Source: Exophiala sp. HKRS030 (Eukaryota; Ascomycota; Eurotiomycetes; Chaetothyriales; Herpotrichiellaceae). From it: a stretch of DNA of 64,000 nt. The notes beneath the pieces were generated by a model. That model did no database searches, was not told the DNA's origin, and saw nothing but the letters and a program-made list of their open reading frames with translations. Position numbers and translations under genes: made by a program. Of the stretch, positions 22,696-34,588 are shown piece after piece (position 1 is the stretch's first letter; every line of letters begins with the position of its first letter). The stretch is from NCBI GenBank assembly GCA_023897205.1, contig JAHWDD010000035.1, positions 125,175 through 189,174 on the forward strand, written 5' to 3'.

Positions 22696-24324
22696 ATGCA
22701 TTTCTCAGTCACCTTTTATCCTCTCTATGCCTTTACCCTTCTCACATTGGCAGTAGAAGATTCACCCAACCACTCACCTCTTCATTTTGAAGTCGTGGGT
22801 AATTCTGGGGTACCTGCTATGCATGCGGCAATGATTCCTCCGCATGGAAAGGTTGTCTTCGTAGACAAGGTCGAAACTTTGACAGAATTGCAACTTCCAA
22901 ACTCGAGATGGGCTTACTCTTCGATCTATGATCCTCTCACGCACCAAGCCTCTCCACTTTCAGTCGCAACCAATACCTTTTGCTGCGGTGGTACCTTTCT
23001 GGCTGACGGTACACTTATCACCGTCGGAGGCAATGCCCCTCTTCTTTGGCTAGATCCGACCGTCGAGGATGGATTCGATGCCATACGATATCTTAAAGAT
23101 AATAACGGGAATGTATCTTAGAAGGAACCTGGGAATAAATTGGCTTCCAACAGATGGTACGCTTCCGCACAGACAATGGCGAACGGACAAGTTTTTGTGG
23201 CTGCAGGTAGTTTGACTGGGATGGATTTGATGAACAACAGCAACAACAATCCCACATACGAAATATTAGACGTCAACGGGGCTGGCAACGGACACAACAT
23301 ACCAATGGAAATCCTTGTCAAGAACCAGCCATACTGGATGTACCCATTTCTTCACCTTCTTCCAGATGGTTCCTTGTTCATCTTTACTGATAGATCATCC
23401 GAAATATTCGACGTACAGAACAACCAAAGCAAAAAGCAAATGCCAGATCTGACGGGTATGCACCGGACATACCCGAACACCGGTGGTAGCGTAATGCTTC
23501 CCCTTCGCGGGGCGGATGATTATCAAGCAGAGATCATGATTTGTGGTGGAGGTGATCATCAAGGAATTGACAGTCCCTGCGATGCTAGCTGTGGTAGGAT
23601 TATGCCTCTGAGTGACAACCCAGAATGGACTCTGACGAAAATGCCACAAGCACGTGTAATGGTTGAAGCAGTCCTACTACTCGATGGTACCGTTCTGTGG
23701 ATCAATGGGGCCCAGATCGGCGCCCAGGGCTTCGGGATTGCAGATTTGCCGGCTTTAGTGGCATTGATCTACGATCCAAGAACCGACACCTAGGAATCGT
23801 CTGGTCAGTCAAAGATTGCAAGGTTGTATCACTCGGTTGCACTGCTCCTGCTAGACGGCACCGTGTTGATTGCTGGGAGCAATCCTAATGAAATGCCGGT
23901 TCTAGAGAAGGATTGTGATGAGTCCAATCAATACACCAAATTTCCAACCGACTTTCGCACAGAAATCTGGACGCCGCCCTATTTGAGGGGAGAGAAGAAG
24001 GATGAAAGGCCACTGAATATTCAGCTATCGACCACAGATCTGAATGCGACTTCGACCTTCAACGTGAATTTCACAATGCCGAAGGATGGGCTTCAATCGA
24101 TGGAGATCATTTTGTACGCCGGAGGCTTTGTAACACATTCTGTACACATGGGTCATGTGATGATTTATCTGGAACACCGTGGCTGGGAAAGAATGGAAAA
24201 TGGCATTCATACTACCACGGTGGTGATGCCATCCAAGGTCAAACTTGCCCCAGGACCCTACGTCGTATATGTTGTTGCGAATGGAGTTCCTGGCATTGGT
24301 CAATTCGTCACCTTCCACACGTGA
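22696..24324 (+). pseudogene. Glyoxal/galactose-oxidase-type gene with two in-frame stops
   Basis: One continuous frame of 543 codons interrupted by TAG at 23119-23121 and at 23791-23793, with no frameshift. Family hallmarks of copper radical oxidases (AA5) are all present. These are a hydrophobic N-terminus, FCCGGTFLADGT (thioether Cys), RWYASAQT (its Tyr partner), ARLYHSVALLLLDGTVL (Tyr-His copper ligands) and VTHSVHMGH (last His ligand). The first stop sits where the family often has Trp (before KEPGNKL), the second in a loop before ARLYHSV. Neither can be removed by a plausible intron. As it stands the first piece is 141 residues and would lack most of the copper site. Both stops are explained by single C-to-T or G-to-A changes. 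The active enzyme would oxidise aldehydes or alcohols and release H2O2 outside the cell. Confidence 0.85.
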
Positions 24325-24669
24325 AAACCCTGGAAAGGTGGCAGGATTGAATACGGTGATAGGTATTGCTACATCACGTGGTTGTTAGTATCATAGTTAT
24401 AGGTGCTCATTAGATATTAATCGCGTGTATACAACAATTCGCGTTGTAATTGCTGAGTCTAGTTACCCTCGATGCACGCTTACGATGTCCGTGGAAAATT
24501 AATCTGTAGTGCCATTTCATACTTTGAACTCCGCTGCAGGATGCTACGGCAAGGCACAAACATGATGGTGAATTACCCCAGACTTGTGCACGGTCGAGTC
24601 AACTTTCCAGAATGCCTGCATAGAACCTAGTGACCAGGAACAGTTCTCTGGAATATTTTCGGCCGGGGA
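24325..24669. other. Intergenic
   Basis: Between the broken oxidase gene and a small coiled-coil gene. No feature recognised. Confidence 0.3.
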
Positions 24670-25350
24670 ATGGCAGCCGAAATCCCAACCGCGGTCTCGC
24701 CTTCGCTGGCACAGACTGCTGGCGCTCCTTCAAGGTTAGACGGTGCAAAGGAGGAACCTCAAGTTGTCTCTGAAGCCGCCCCTCTGAACATAAAAAAGCC
24801 TTCAGACGCTGTCCCAGAAGCACAATCAGCACAAGTAGATGGCGCCGGAGACAAGATGGACTTCTCCTCGACAGCTGACCCTCCTGTTTCACCAGCCGCA
24901 TCAAAATCCTCTGCTCAAGGAGCCTCAAGCAGTGCGACTACTGGCCCCGTGCCACTCGACTCACCTCTCCGCACAACACCAATCCATCCTTCTATACCCG
25001 GGGTAAAAGTACCTGTAGGCGCCACCGATACTACAGCTTCAAACATAAACCCTTTGACGCTAGCCCCGTTCACTGAGACCGAGTTACAAACTTACGGTTA
25101 CGAGAAATTGAGGGCATCGCTGATGACTCCAGGTGGAGGTGGACCAGGGGATCAAGACGGTGTCATCAATGTGGACAAGATCCGCGAGATGAAGGAGGAG
25201 ACGGCGTTATTGTTGAAGCAGAAGATAGAGGAAAGAGAGGCCAAGATCCGCGAGATTGAGAAAGAGATGGAAGAAAAGGAAAAGATTCGTGAGGTCGAGA
25301 GGAAGATATTCAGGAAGAAATTGGGCAAAGAGACGGCCGACGGGAAATGA
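24670..25350 (+). CDS. Conserved small protein with C-terminal coiled coil
   Basis: 226 residues from MAAEIPTAV. The first 115 residues are Ala/Ser/Pro-rich and probably disordered. A short conserved-looking segment follows (LTLAPFTETELQTYGYEKLRASLM, about residues 130-153). The last 60 residues form a strongly charged heptad-like helix (KIREMKEETALLLKQKIEE and onward), predicted coiled coil. No signal peptide or membrane segment. Function unknown. Confidence 0.65.
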   Translation: MAAEIPTAVSPSLAQTAGAPSRLDGAKEEPQVVSEAAPLNIKKPSDAVPEAQSAQVDGAGDKMDFSSTADPPVSPAASKSSAQGASSSATTGPVPLDSPLRTTPIHPSIPGVKVPVGATDTTASNINPLTLAPFTETELQTYGYEKLRASLMTPGGGGPGDQDGVINVDKIREMKEETALLLKQKIEEREAKIREIEKEMEEKEKIREVERKIFRKKLGKETADGK

Positions 25351-25872
25351 TCAACTCAACCAAAAAGCGAGAAGTGAACACCCACCTAATCCGACTCAGG
25401 ACGTCGAATGCAAGATAGGTCGGCAAAACATACGTCTTGGCTCATGAGATGCATATTGTACCAGGACTATGCATCTACATCAGCCACACGGAGTGGATCA
25501 TCTGCAAAGACTGATATCTGCGGCCAAAAGCTTGCAGTATAATGCCAGAGCAAGATGCATACGCCTGTATTCGGGTCAAGGGCATGGAAATCTTGAAATT
25601 GGGGTTGCCAGATTCTCGAAGGCACTCACGTGCGCCTGGTCATGCGCTCATATGATGAGAAAATCTCGCGACAGGTACCTCAAGAGAGTCAAGAAAGGAA
25701 TACGACAGAAAATGCGTTCGGCGCTATGTTCAGCAACAGCAACCAATGCTCTACACCAGGTCGAATTCATAACCTAGAGTGGACAATCATACTCGCAAAA
25801 GTGTTGATCCTGTTCAGATGTCAATGCCGAAACCAGGCTCGTGATCTCTCACTGAACGTAAACTGTCCACTA
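25351..25872. other. Convergent intergenic region
   Basis: Between the coiled-coil gene (+) and the second SDR gene (-). Open frames here are short and partly antisense to the SDR. Nothing supported. Confidence 0.35.
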
Positions 25873-26872
25873 TCACCTGTCTCCAGGTCTGTCAGTTCTA
25901 TCAATCCAACACTCCATCTCTCCCACGATCTTCCCCGTATCCTGATCGCTCTCGCCTTCGACAACACTCCTGACCACATTGGCACCTACGCTCGGATGGC
26001 TAGCACCCATACTCTCGACAACATCTCTAGCAACGCCACCCAAGTCGGAGATGCAGAACCCCGGGCTAACAGCCCAGACCTTGACCCGTCGGCCTTCAAT
26101 TTATGGATCCAGTCCAGCATGAGCATATTTAGCGCGACCTTGGAGCAGCGATAGCCGATGGTTTCGAAGTCGAGGGTCTTGGGCCAGCCGGCGGCCAAGG
26201 GCGGCGTTGGGAAGTACGAGCGCGACGCTTGGTTGATGTTGGACAAGCTCGTGACGAAGATCACGCGCGGATCGCTCGAGCGTAGCAGCAGTGCCGTCAT
26301 AGCCCATGTGAAGACGTGCGTGCCTGCGACATTGACTTCATAGGCTTGTGTGAAGCTTTCTCGCAGAGACACTTTTCCTGCGATGTGTAGGGCGTCGAAT
26401 GCGGCTGCTAGGAAAATGTCAGAGAGAAGAACAAGGAGAGGAGGTCCAGGCCAACGCCCTGGGCACAAGGGAAGCGTATTAACCAGACGGAGTACCGGGT
26501 ACGATGATTCTATCTCGGATACAAACTGCACGCTTTTGGCCACAAGAGAGAGGAGAGGACGGGAATCAAGCTCAAGCTGAGGCTTACCAGCATTATGAAC
26601 CAACACATCCACACCCCATAGCTATCTTCAACATGCTCAACAGCACGTTGAATCGACTCATCACTCGTAAGATCGAGCTGCAGGACTTCGACCGTGTTCG
26701 TCGTCTGCGGACACTTGTCGCGCAGGCTAGCGATGGCGACATTTCCTCGCTCGACCGATCGGCTACCCATGATAATATGGTACGATGTGAGCGACTGGAG
26801 CAAGGCCTTGACGATCTCGTAGCCAATGCCGTTGTTGCCGCCGGTCACGAAAGCGATGGTGCGCGTCGTCAT
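25873..26872 (-). CDS. Short-chain dehydrogenase/reductase, second copy
   Basis: Starts MTTRTIAFVTGGNNGIG (Rossmann TGGNNGIG motif). Exon 1 26588-26872 and exon 2 25873-26407, separated by a 180-nt intron (GTAAGC...CCTAG). Motifs include VLVHNA (the NNAG position, altered), a VTSLSNI region with the catalytic Ser, and GYRCSKVALN (Y-x3-K). After that comes VWAVSPGFCISDLGG, and the protein ends IDRTDRPGDR. Two frame breaks lie at G runs (in gene orientation): GGGG at 26614-26617 and GGG at 26085-26087. One base added at each gives one 273-residue frame with the conserved C-terminal block. Without repair the conserved SPGF region is out of frame. Most likely an intact NAD(P)-dependent oxidoreductase with base-call errors. 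Confidence 0.8.
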
Positions 26873-27760
26873 TGTTGTTCTTGTTCTTCTCCTTCCTGTT
26901 CTTCTTATGATTTTTCAAGAGGTGATGCAGCCGGACTTGATCTGTCGGTCGACCAAAGTCGTTGCCAAAAAAAACAGTCAAGAAACAGAGAGGATGCAAG
27001 TCATAAGATTCTACGAGGGACAAGTTATTATATACATAATTACAAATAAACCAACACATCTCTCTCTGTTTGTGTACATTGCATCACTCCAACCGTGTGC
27101 ACTACCACCAAAACGAATGACCCAACAACCTCATCTATGGCAGCCTGTATATAGAAATGGGAAATGGCAAAAGCATAGCTGCCGATACGTCCAGACGTCA
27201 GCATTCTAACTTCTAAAGTGGCTATAGCCGCGCCGAATCTAACTAACATTGATTCGATACTCCCTTGTCTGTACAGGTGTGTCGTACGTGCTTGGTAAAA
27301 ACTCGATCGATGAATCACGCATACATGTACCGCATCAGCATGAATACATACATATGATACATACATACACACACAGAAGTGGAGAGAGAGAGAGGAACGA
27401 GCAATCCTTTAGAATTGCTAGTTATTGCCGAAGCCACTGCCATCAAGGATGGACGGCAGGGTTGATGTGAAGAATGTGGTAATGATGTACAACAAGGATT
27501 TCCGCATCGGGAGAAACTCTTGCGGAAAAACCCTCGAGGAAACGACTTCAGAATTCGAACAGAACTTGGATATCGACTTTGTTTTGATTGAACAAGGTTA
27601 ATTCTAAGTATGATCATCAACTCGTGATCCCAATTAGTAATCTAGAGAAATTTACAACCACTCTACATGCTTTAGCGCCAACCATGACCGAATAGATGTA
27701 ATTTAGCATTAATATACAGTGAACATTGTTCGAATGTAAAATATTGCAGGGCAGAAATAA
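26873..27760. other. Intergenic, low-complexity CA/GA segment
   Basis: Promoter of the second SDR gene and 3' side of EFR3. Contains short simple repeats (ACATACATACACACACAG then GAGAGAGAG, about 27357-27395). No gene recognised. Confidence 0.4.
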
Positions 27761-30700
27761 TCAATAAGGAGGCTGGATCACCCGATGTGCTCGCGAGTCT
27801 TTCTGTTCTTCTTGATCCTGATCACTAGAGCTGATGCCAGCTAAAAGCGACCCGACATCGAATTTTTCCACTGGTGGTCGCGAAACAGGTGCTGCGCTCT
27901 TCCTGCTGACTGGTCTCGAGCTTTTCTTCATGCTTTGACCTCCCCTCGTTGATGCTGTTGAGAAAGCAGCGCTCACTACACGTTTTGAAGTCGAAGTATT
28001 AGTGTTAGCTTCCTCTTCGGTGGGAAAATCCCCGGATTGTCCTTCTGATCTCGCGGGTGAAATATCCCTAGGCCACGTGCCAGGTAAGTTGAGTGTCGAA
28101 GGGATTTTAGGAACTGGAGGAACATCTTGGTCCACTCGTGGGTCTGCTGTTGTAACTTGATCATGAAACGTCCTTTCAGGAGCACTTGTTGATTCAGCTG
28201 TTTGAGGGCGAGAAGTGCCTTTGCTCTGCAAGTCGACCTTGGAATCATTCCCGCCAGTCCGAACATCCAGTACAGACTGCCCGGCATCATCCCCGCCATC
28301 CCAACTGACCATACTGCTCGTGCCACTACTACCAGTACTTCTTCGTGAGCCAATCGTTGGCCTTCGTAAAGGACTACGTTTTCTTGCGGTTGCAGGATGA
28401 CCAGACAATGCGCGTTTGAGATCCGTTACCCGAATTGTAGAATCTCTACTGGAAGTGGTTGCATCGCGCACAGGTGAGCCATTGATGCTGGAGTGTCTTT
28501 GCTTAGAGATGGTTCCAAGTCCGCCCACGAGACCAAAAGTCGGAGTTGTCGAGCCATTCGCACCGATCGGAGAATCTCTTCCGTTCGTTGAACCGGCTTT
28601 ACGAGCACCGTTGACACTGAGATGATGTTTCGGTAGGGTAGATGCTGCAGTCCGGGATCCAGTCACTGATGCAGTGCTTTCCTTTTCCACTGCCGCAATA
28701 CAAGATTCTCTTGACCATCCGGCGCACATTTCATCTTTGATCTTTTGTGGCAGTTGATCTTCCCTTGAAGGTTTCGGCCCCGGTGCGACACCATAGCCAT
28801 AACCAAAGCCAAGGGTAGGTACAGAGAACACACGGCCAGGAGACGACGGTGCCGAGGTGGGAGGAGTAAGAAGTGAATTGTCGTATGCTGAGCCGATTTC
28901 ATCGACCAGCTCCTTGACAGACAAGAAAGGCTTGATGGTACCGGCCGCTTCGTCGGAGTAAGGGGCAGATTTCTCGCTCAAACTTGGAAATTTCACAACA
29001 TCATCGATGGGAAGGGCGGGAAACCTGATCCTGTCGTACCACACCCCAAAACGTTTCCTGCGAGCAATCTCTGCATTTGCCTCATGTCCAACGGGACTCA
29101 ATTCAAAGTCGAATTTCTCGGCAATAGACCATAGATAACCATGAACGACACTCGCTATACGGACACGACCTGTAGTAGACACTAGATCACTGGTAAGAAC
29201 GGTCTCTTGGAGGTTCAGCATCATAGGTAATCCAGTTCGGAGGGCATTGACGCCTAGTCGCTCGATTAATTTGGTCAAGAGGAGGTACAAGAGTAGAATG
29301 TTGTGCTCGTCGTCGGGATTGTCGAGTATGCTGTCGTATATGGCAAGATGAAGGAGTTGGAGAAAGTTGGACCTGGAAGGCTTTGGTTCTTTTCGTGAGG
29401 CTCCAGATACTGCACGTTTGGCGGTCACAGCTTCTCCTGACTGTGGAGAAGCTTTCTTGAGAGTCCCTGCCTTTCGAGATCCATCTTTTGGAAGCAAGGT
29501 GTCACTTTTGTTGGTTTCAAGCTTGAGCCAAGCCAAGAGTGCAGATATATAAGCGGCTCTCACGTCCCGGTCTTCATCTTTGAGCAGCCATTGCGTGCCT
29601 TCCCACACTTGTACGCCGACTCGGGCACGGGACTCGACCAATGCCCCGAAGCACTGCGTTTGCTGTTGGCTCGCAAGAGAATATCCCTAATCACTCGCAC
29701 CGCGACGAGTCTAGCAGTCGTGAAAGAAAAAAAGGTAGACGTGGACGGATCTTCTTGGATACTGGCCGATTCGGCAATGGCTCTCGTTGCAGCAACAGGA
29801 TCGTTGATAGCGGCCGCTGCAGTGGGAGTATCGGATTGGGTTGATGGTTTAAGACGGGCCAATATTGCGGTCAGCATGTCACTGATCTGATCGGAATAAT
29901 AGATATGGTTGGATAAAGAGGCAATGCAGTTCTGCAGCCGTGACAGCACTTCTTGTCGAGTGGGCGATGCAGTCAATTCTGGTTTCGACGCACTTGATGG
30001 TTTCTCAGACCCATGATACGCTGTCGTAGGGTCGAAAGCCTCTTTAACCTCGCGGGATATACCAACAGCGTCGTTTCGTTGTAGAGAGGCAAAGCGCGCG
30101 TTCGGGCCTCCAAGTTGTAACAAGGTCAACATGTGTTGTATCAGACCAAGTAACACATCCATTACACTTAGGCCAATGAGATTGACCGAAGAACTCAGCA
30201 GCCAGTCTATCAACGTGACCAGGACCATCTGCTTTTCAAGGTCAGTCTCTGACACTGGGGTTTGAACCAAAGTTTCCATGGCGGTCATGACAATGATGAA
30301 ACGGTCCTGTACGGGTGTCCAGCGCGCAATGGCCTCGAAGAGAGAAGTAGCCCAATTCCCATGACCAGGGTGCTCAGAAGAAACTCTGGGTGGGTTTTTC
30401 GAGACGATGAATTTCAGAGTCAAGGCGGTGGCCAGCCTGGTTTGCCCTCTGGTGCTTCCGATGCCGATGGAGAAGATTTGTTTCAGACATCTCAACGCCA
30501 ATGCTTGGACCTCTTCTTCAGCGACTTTATCAGCAGCCGCGGTAGTTTCTACAGCGGTGGCGGGATCTCCCTCGACGGTGTCCACGGTTGTGACGGTAGC
30601 AATACTCATGCGCCTCCTCCGAGCTATGTCATCGTCTTGTTTCTCGCTCGTCTTTGCCCTTTGCTGAAGTGTATCAAGGATATTATCTTCCTCGAGGGAC

Positions 30701-31431
30701 AGATTCTCGAGAATAACGGGGATGACGAGGTTGAGTTGACGATTGGAATCGGTGGCGATAGCTTCTGAAGCTACTAATGCTCGAATGGCCCGCAAACCGA
30801 TCTTGCGCCATCGCAGGGAGGTTGGGACGGAATCAGTCACCTGCTTGTCGACTGGCTTGTTCCTGGCGGCGTATCCGGCGTAGAGTTGGACGATAGAAAG
30901 ATACTGCTGCGCACGTTGTTGATCGGCGGCGAGTGACGCGGATTCGAGATGCTTGCAATATGCTTCCAGAGTTGTTATGGTCTCTTCAACCATGTTGATG
31001 TCCTTTGAACGCAGGACTGAATCCAGGATGGTCAGGACGTATCGCGCGTAGAGAGGGAGATCTCGCGGAGTTTTCTCGATGATGGCAGTGAGAATTTGGA
31101 GAGTGATTTGGACATTGCTGTGGGATGATTAGTGTGTATCATGATGAAGGAGTAGAGGAGAAGAGGGAGACAGAATGGAGGAAGTGTAAACATACCCAAG
31201 TCTTCCCTTCCAAACGTCGGAGGCATTCTTCTTCTCGAGAAATGCGCCGACCTTTTGCAGCTTATGACGACGGGTGCTGACATAGTAGAGGAGGTAGCTC
31301 AACTCTGAGGAATTGGGCTTGACTTCCTGGACGGTCTTCTGGTATTTGGGATAGCATTTGAGGATGAGTACTTGATGTTTAGGTCGACATTTCTGGCTCG
31401 CAGAGTGAATGGGGTGTAGAAGCGACGCCAT
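27761..31431 (-). CDS. EFR3: Efr3-like plasma-membrane scaffold protein
   Basis: Efr3 anchors the phosphatidylinositol 4-kinase Stt4 complex to the plasma membrane. Exon 1 (31196-31431) encodes MASLLHPIHSASQKCRPKHQ, with early Cys and basic residues fitting membrane attachment. A 78-nt intron (31118-31195, GTATGT...CCACAG) leads to exon 2 with NVQITLQILTAIIEKTPRDL, then long helical-repeat (armadillo/HEAT-like) sequence through about residue 720, and a Ser/Thr-rich disordered C-terminal third ending RVIQPPY. At the run 29644-29647 (CCCC on the + strand) the frame changes between SKRSASG and LVESRARV. One extra base restores a single frame of about 1,197 residues. I judge the gene intact and the break a base-call error. 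Confidence 0.85.
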
Positions 31432-33152
31432 GCTGGTTGGTTGACCGTGAAGGAGAAGCCACTATGCCGCAGCGTCATTTGTCCGCAGGAGGTGAGCAGG
31501 GTGGTCGGCCATCATGGACCTGCAGGCGAGCACATGGTGTATGACGTGTGCAGTCTGAAGGGAGGAGGGAGAAGGCAGAAGTTGGAAGACGGTTCTGAGC
31601 ACGATAAAAGACGCGTGTCAACCGAAGATAGATTTAATATTAACCGACGTCTGTGTCTGTTTGTATTTGGGTCAGGGTCAAGGTCAAGGTCGATGCTGAG
31701 TGCAAAAGGGAGAGGTTGACGGATTGGATGTGGGAGTGGAAATTGATTGGCGCAGTCGCAGGCGCAGGCACACCCACAGGGTCAGTTCGGATGCCGGGAG
31801 GGAAGTCGCGCAGTGGGTAAGCTCGGCACAGAACGAGGCAAGAACGATGGGTGTGAGTTGGGCTGGTGATTGCTGAGAAGAGGAGGAGGATTGCTAAGGT
31901 GGAAAAGGAGGAAGGGGGTTTCTAGAATCAACGGAGTAGATCAAGCTCTGGGGTCGAGATTCGAGAAGAGAAGTTGTAGCTTGTCGTGTGAGGGTTTGAG
32001 GTGTTGTGTTGGGGTTGTTACAAGACTTGTAACTGGGTTGCCTGGATGCTTGGATGCTTGGGTGCTTGGGTGGATGCTGCAAGATGACGATGCTAACTAT
32101 CAAGGGAGGTGGATAAGAGGTCGAAGGAGAAGCAAAGCGGGAGAGGATGTCTCTTGGAATGTCATACACGGGGGACAATCAAGGATAGTGGTATCATCAG
32201 ATCCTGACCGAAGAATGAGAAGAATTGTAGAATTAGAAACCTGGATGATGTTAACCAAGCAAGCCTCATGTCATTCCCTTCCATATGTAGATTAAAAATA
32301 AAAATAAAATAAAAAGTGTTTTGATCTGGTTCGGATGCTGGGATCAGCGTGGTAATTCAGGATACGCCGGGTACTAATCAGACTCGTGACGCCTTGGAGT
32401 ACTCCGTACACTCCGTACACTCCGTACTAACATTTAGGCACCCTTTCGCCTCCTTGGTACCTAACACTGACCCGAGTAGTGTACCTATCGTGCCCAGAGG
32501 TACCGTAACTTCAATGTAGGTGGAAGTTCCCGCCGAATTGAGCCGTCAGTGCCGCCGCTTTTGGAGGGCTCCTTCCTACTCCATACATTAGCCCCACTAG
32601 CCTCTACTCCGTACTATTTTCGGTCGACTTGCCTCCGAGTACCACGTAACTATCCCTAGGAGTTAACATGGATATTAATATAAAGGTTAACGTTCAATAT
32701 ATCCTCTGGAATTAGTATGTAGTGCGCGCATTTTAGTGTAGCAGAGATCCTTCTTAGTAGCAGGTTATTTCCCTATAAGGTAATATAGTATACCTCGTAG
32801 TACCATTACCTAACACTATGGAGGTAGGGCCTGACCGTCTGGAAGCCGAAGAACGAAACCTTCTGCATACGACAGCAAGCTTGGCCCTTAATAACTAATG
32901 TACATATGAAACCGCAGTCGGAATTTTCGCGGACACTATCCCCTCCGAATTAGAGGATGAAGAGCCAATGAGGAAGCTCCTGTCTCCGTTTGAACCCATT
33001 CCATTGAATTTGGCTCGAGGCCACCACGGCTCTCACACATTATAGTTTTGTGTCCATTGTACAATTGAGAATGGAGAAATGGTACTGAAAATGTACTTGA
33101 GTGTAGTGCCGAACATATTGGATCTTTGCTTAAAATGGTTCCTTAGTTGATA
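31432..33152. other. Gene-free, AT-rich intergenic region
   Basis: EFR3 promoter on the left, then AT-rich sequence downstream of the bZIP gene. It holds short direct repeats: TCAAGGTCAAGG at about 31673-31690, GGATGCTTGG/GGGTGCTTGG units at about 32043-32075, and three ACTCCGTAC units at 32401-32427. Open frames at 31441-31719 and 31870-32295 have no protein features. Confidence 0.45.
32401..32427. repeat. 9-bp tandem repeat (ACTCCGTAC x3)
   Basis: Three perfect tandem copies. The same TACGGAGTA-like word recurs singly in other spacers of the window (about 6684, 6804, 26487, 31930, 32605), suggesting a dispersed short motif. Confidence 0.85.
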
Positions 33153-34078
33153 TCAAGCTTCATTCATTGCATCCTCTAGAATTTCCCACATCACATTAGC
33201 CTTGACCTTGCAACCTCCACACTTCTTGTCAATAACACATCCGTCCTTTAGCTTTTTCGAGATGGCCTCTACTTTATCGTTGCTAGTGGCGAACGGTAAT
33301 ACCATTCTTTGTGCCCTTGAGCATTCAATATCACCGCTTATCATATCGCCCGACGTCAGATCATCAGGTCCTTGCAATTCATTATTTGGTTGAGAGAGTA
33401 TGTGAGATACAGACATACAATGCCGATTCACCTCAGGTGTCTCTGGAATCGATGCATCTGATCTGTCCTGTGGTCCTTCGATATGGCCAGTTGACGCTGG
33501 ATCCTCGTTGTGTGGTAAGCCAGCGGGTTCCTGAGCCGCTCCGCCGACATAGTTACCAGTAGGCAACTGTAAGAAGTCTAGGTTGTGACATGTTTGAGTG
33601 GCTTTTGTGGAAACCTCCTATCGGTCTTCGTTAGAATCGCCACGAAATCTAGGCACTTCAGACTTACAATACTCAATGGTGCAGTTCTCGTGATAGCTGA
33701 CTGGGAGACTGCTGTGTCACCGACCCGCGATACTCTCGCTGGTGCCTCGTCTCCGTGAAGCCAGGATTCGACAATCGCATCATTTACGCCTTTGAGCCGG
33801 AGAAGAGCACGAAGGCGACTATTGTCGTTGACCACTTTCTGTGCAGCCAGCTGCACTTCCCTCATTCCAGCAACTTGTTGATCTCGCGTATCAGCAAGCC
33901 GTTGTTGTAGGCTCTCGACATACTCTCGCTTGCGTGCACGATATCTTCGCTTATTCTCTCTGTGGCGTATGGTGCGTAGTTTTTCGACCTGAGAAGGGCC
34001 ATCGAAATACATTAGGGACACAGCTACAGCCAATGACGAGAAACAGGACATTTTCGGACGTACCGAGTCTCCCTCCAT
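33153..34078 (-). CDS. bZIP transcription factor
   Basis: Three exons: 34064-34078 (MEGDS), 33668-33988 and 33153-33566. The first intron (33989-34063, GTACGT...CTCAG) is 75 nt and removes a non-conserved stretch so that MEGDS joins VEKLRTIRHRENKRRYRARK directly. The second intron is 33567-33667 (GTAAGT...TTACAG). The basic region RENKRRYRARKREYVESL is followed by leucine-zipper heptads and a conserved LRALLRLKGVNDAIVESWL segment, as in a family of fungal bZIP proteins. The C-terminus has a Cys-rich motif (KKCGGCKVKAN) and ILEDAMNE, which resembles the cofactor-like tail of the same family. 249 residues. It is divergent from the chromate transporter gene, so a regulatory link is possible (inference). 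Confidence 0.85.
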
Positions 34079-34588
34079 TTCAGCCCTACCTATGGAGCGT
34101 TTCTGGGTTTCATAAGCCCAGTGGATGCCAGCGCGATAGTTGATTGACCAGTAGTAAGGCGTGAGAGTGCCGTTGTATTTGGCTTCAATGCTTGAAATTT
34201 ACTTACTCGAACGAGGTTGTCGTGACCGCAGAGCCGATGGACACCGGTACGGAATGGCTTTCAGCAGAAAAGCTTGGGAGACCGTGGGGCAGGTTTGCGA
34301 CTAAGACAATGGACCCCTCTGGGCTCCCATATTAGCCAATTAGAATCCGGTAGTCCGTCCATTCGAGGACTGTCAAACACGGTTTCTTAGCCTTGTCCCG
34401 AACATAATAGCGCGCCACCACATACAACAGCCAATCATTGCCTCGCTGTCTGTCCTCTACCAAGAGCAGGGATCACTGGCATTTCCTCGAAGCCGTACCA
34501 TGGCTACATATAAGCAAAGCAATGGTGATGTAAATGGAGGTCAAGTCGCACTTTCATTTACCTCCCCTAATACTTCGGGTACATCCAA
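34079..34588. other. Divergent bZIP / chromate transporter promoter
   Basis: 510 bases between the two divergent genes. No further feature recognised. Confidence 0.4.

Noticed and set aside
23100..23160. Small intron that would remove the first TAG in the oxidase gene
   Set aside because: The GTATCT...CAACAG candidate is about 41 nt, changes frame and would delete the conserved NKLASNRWY sequence.
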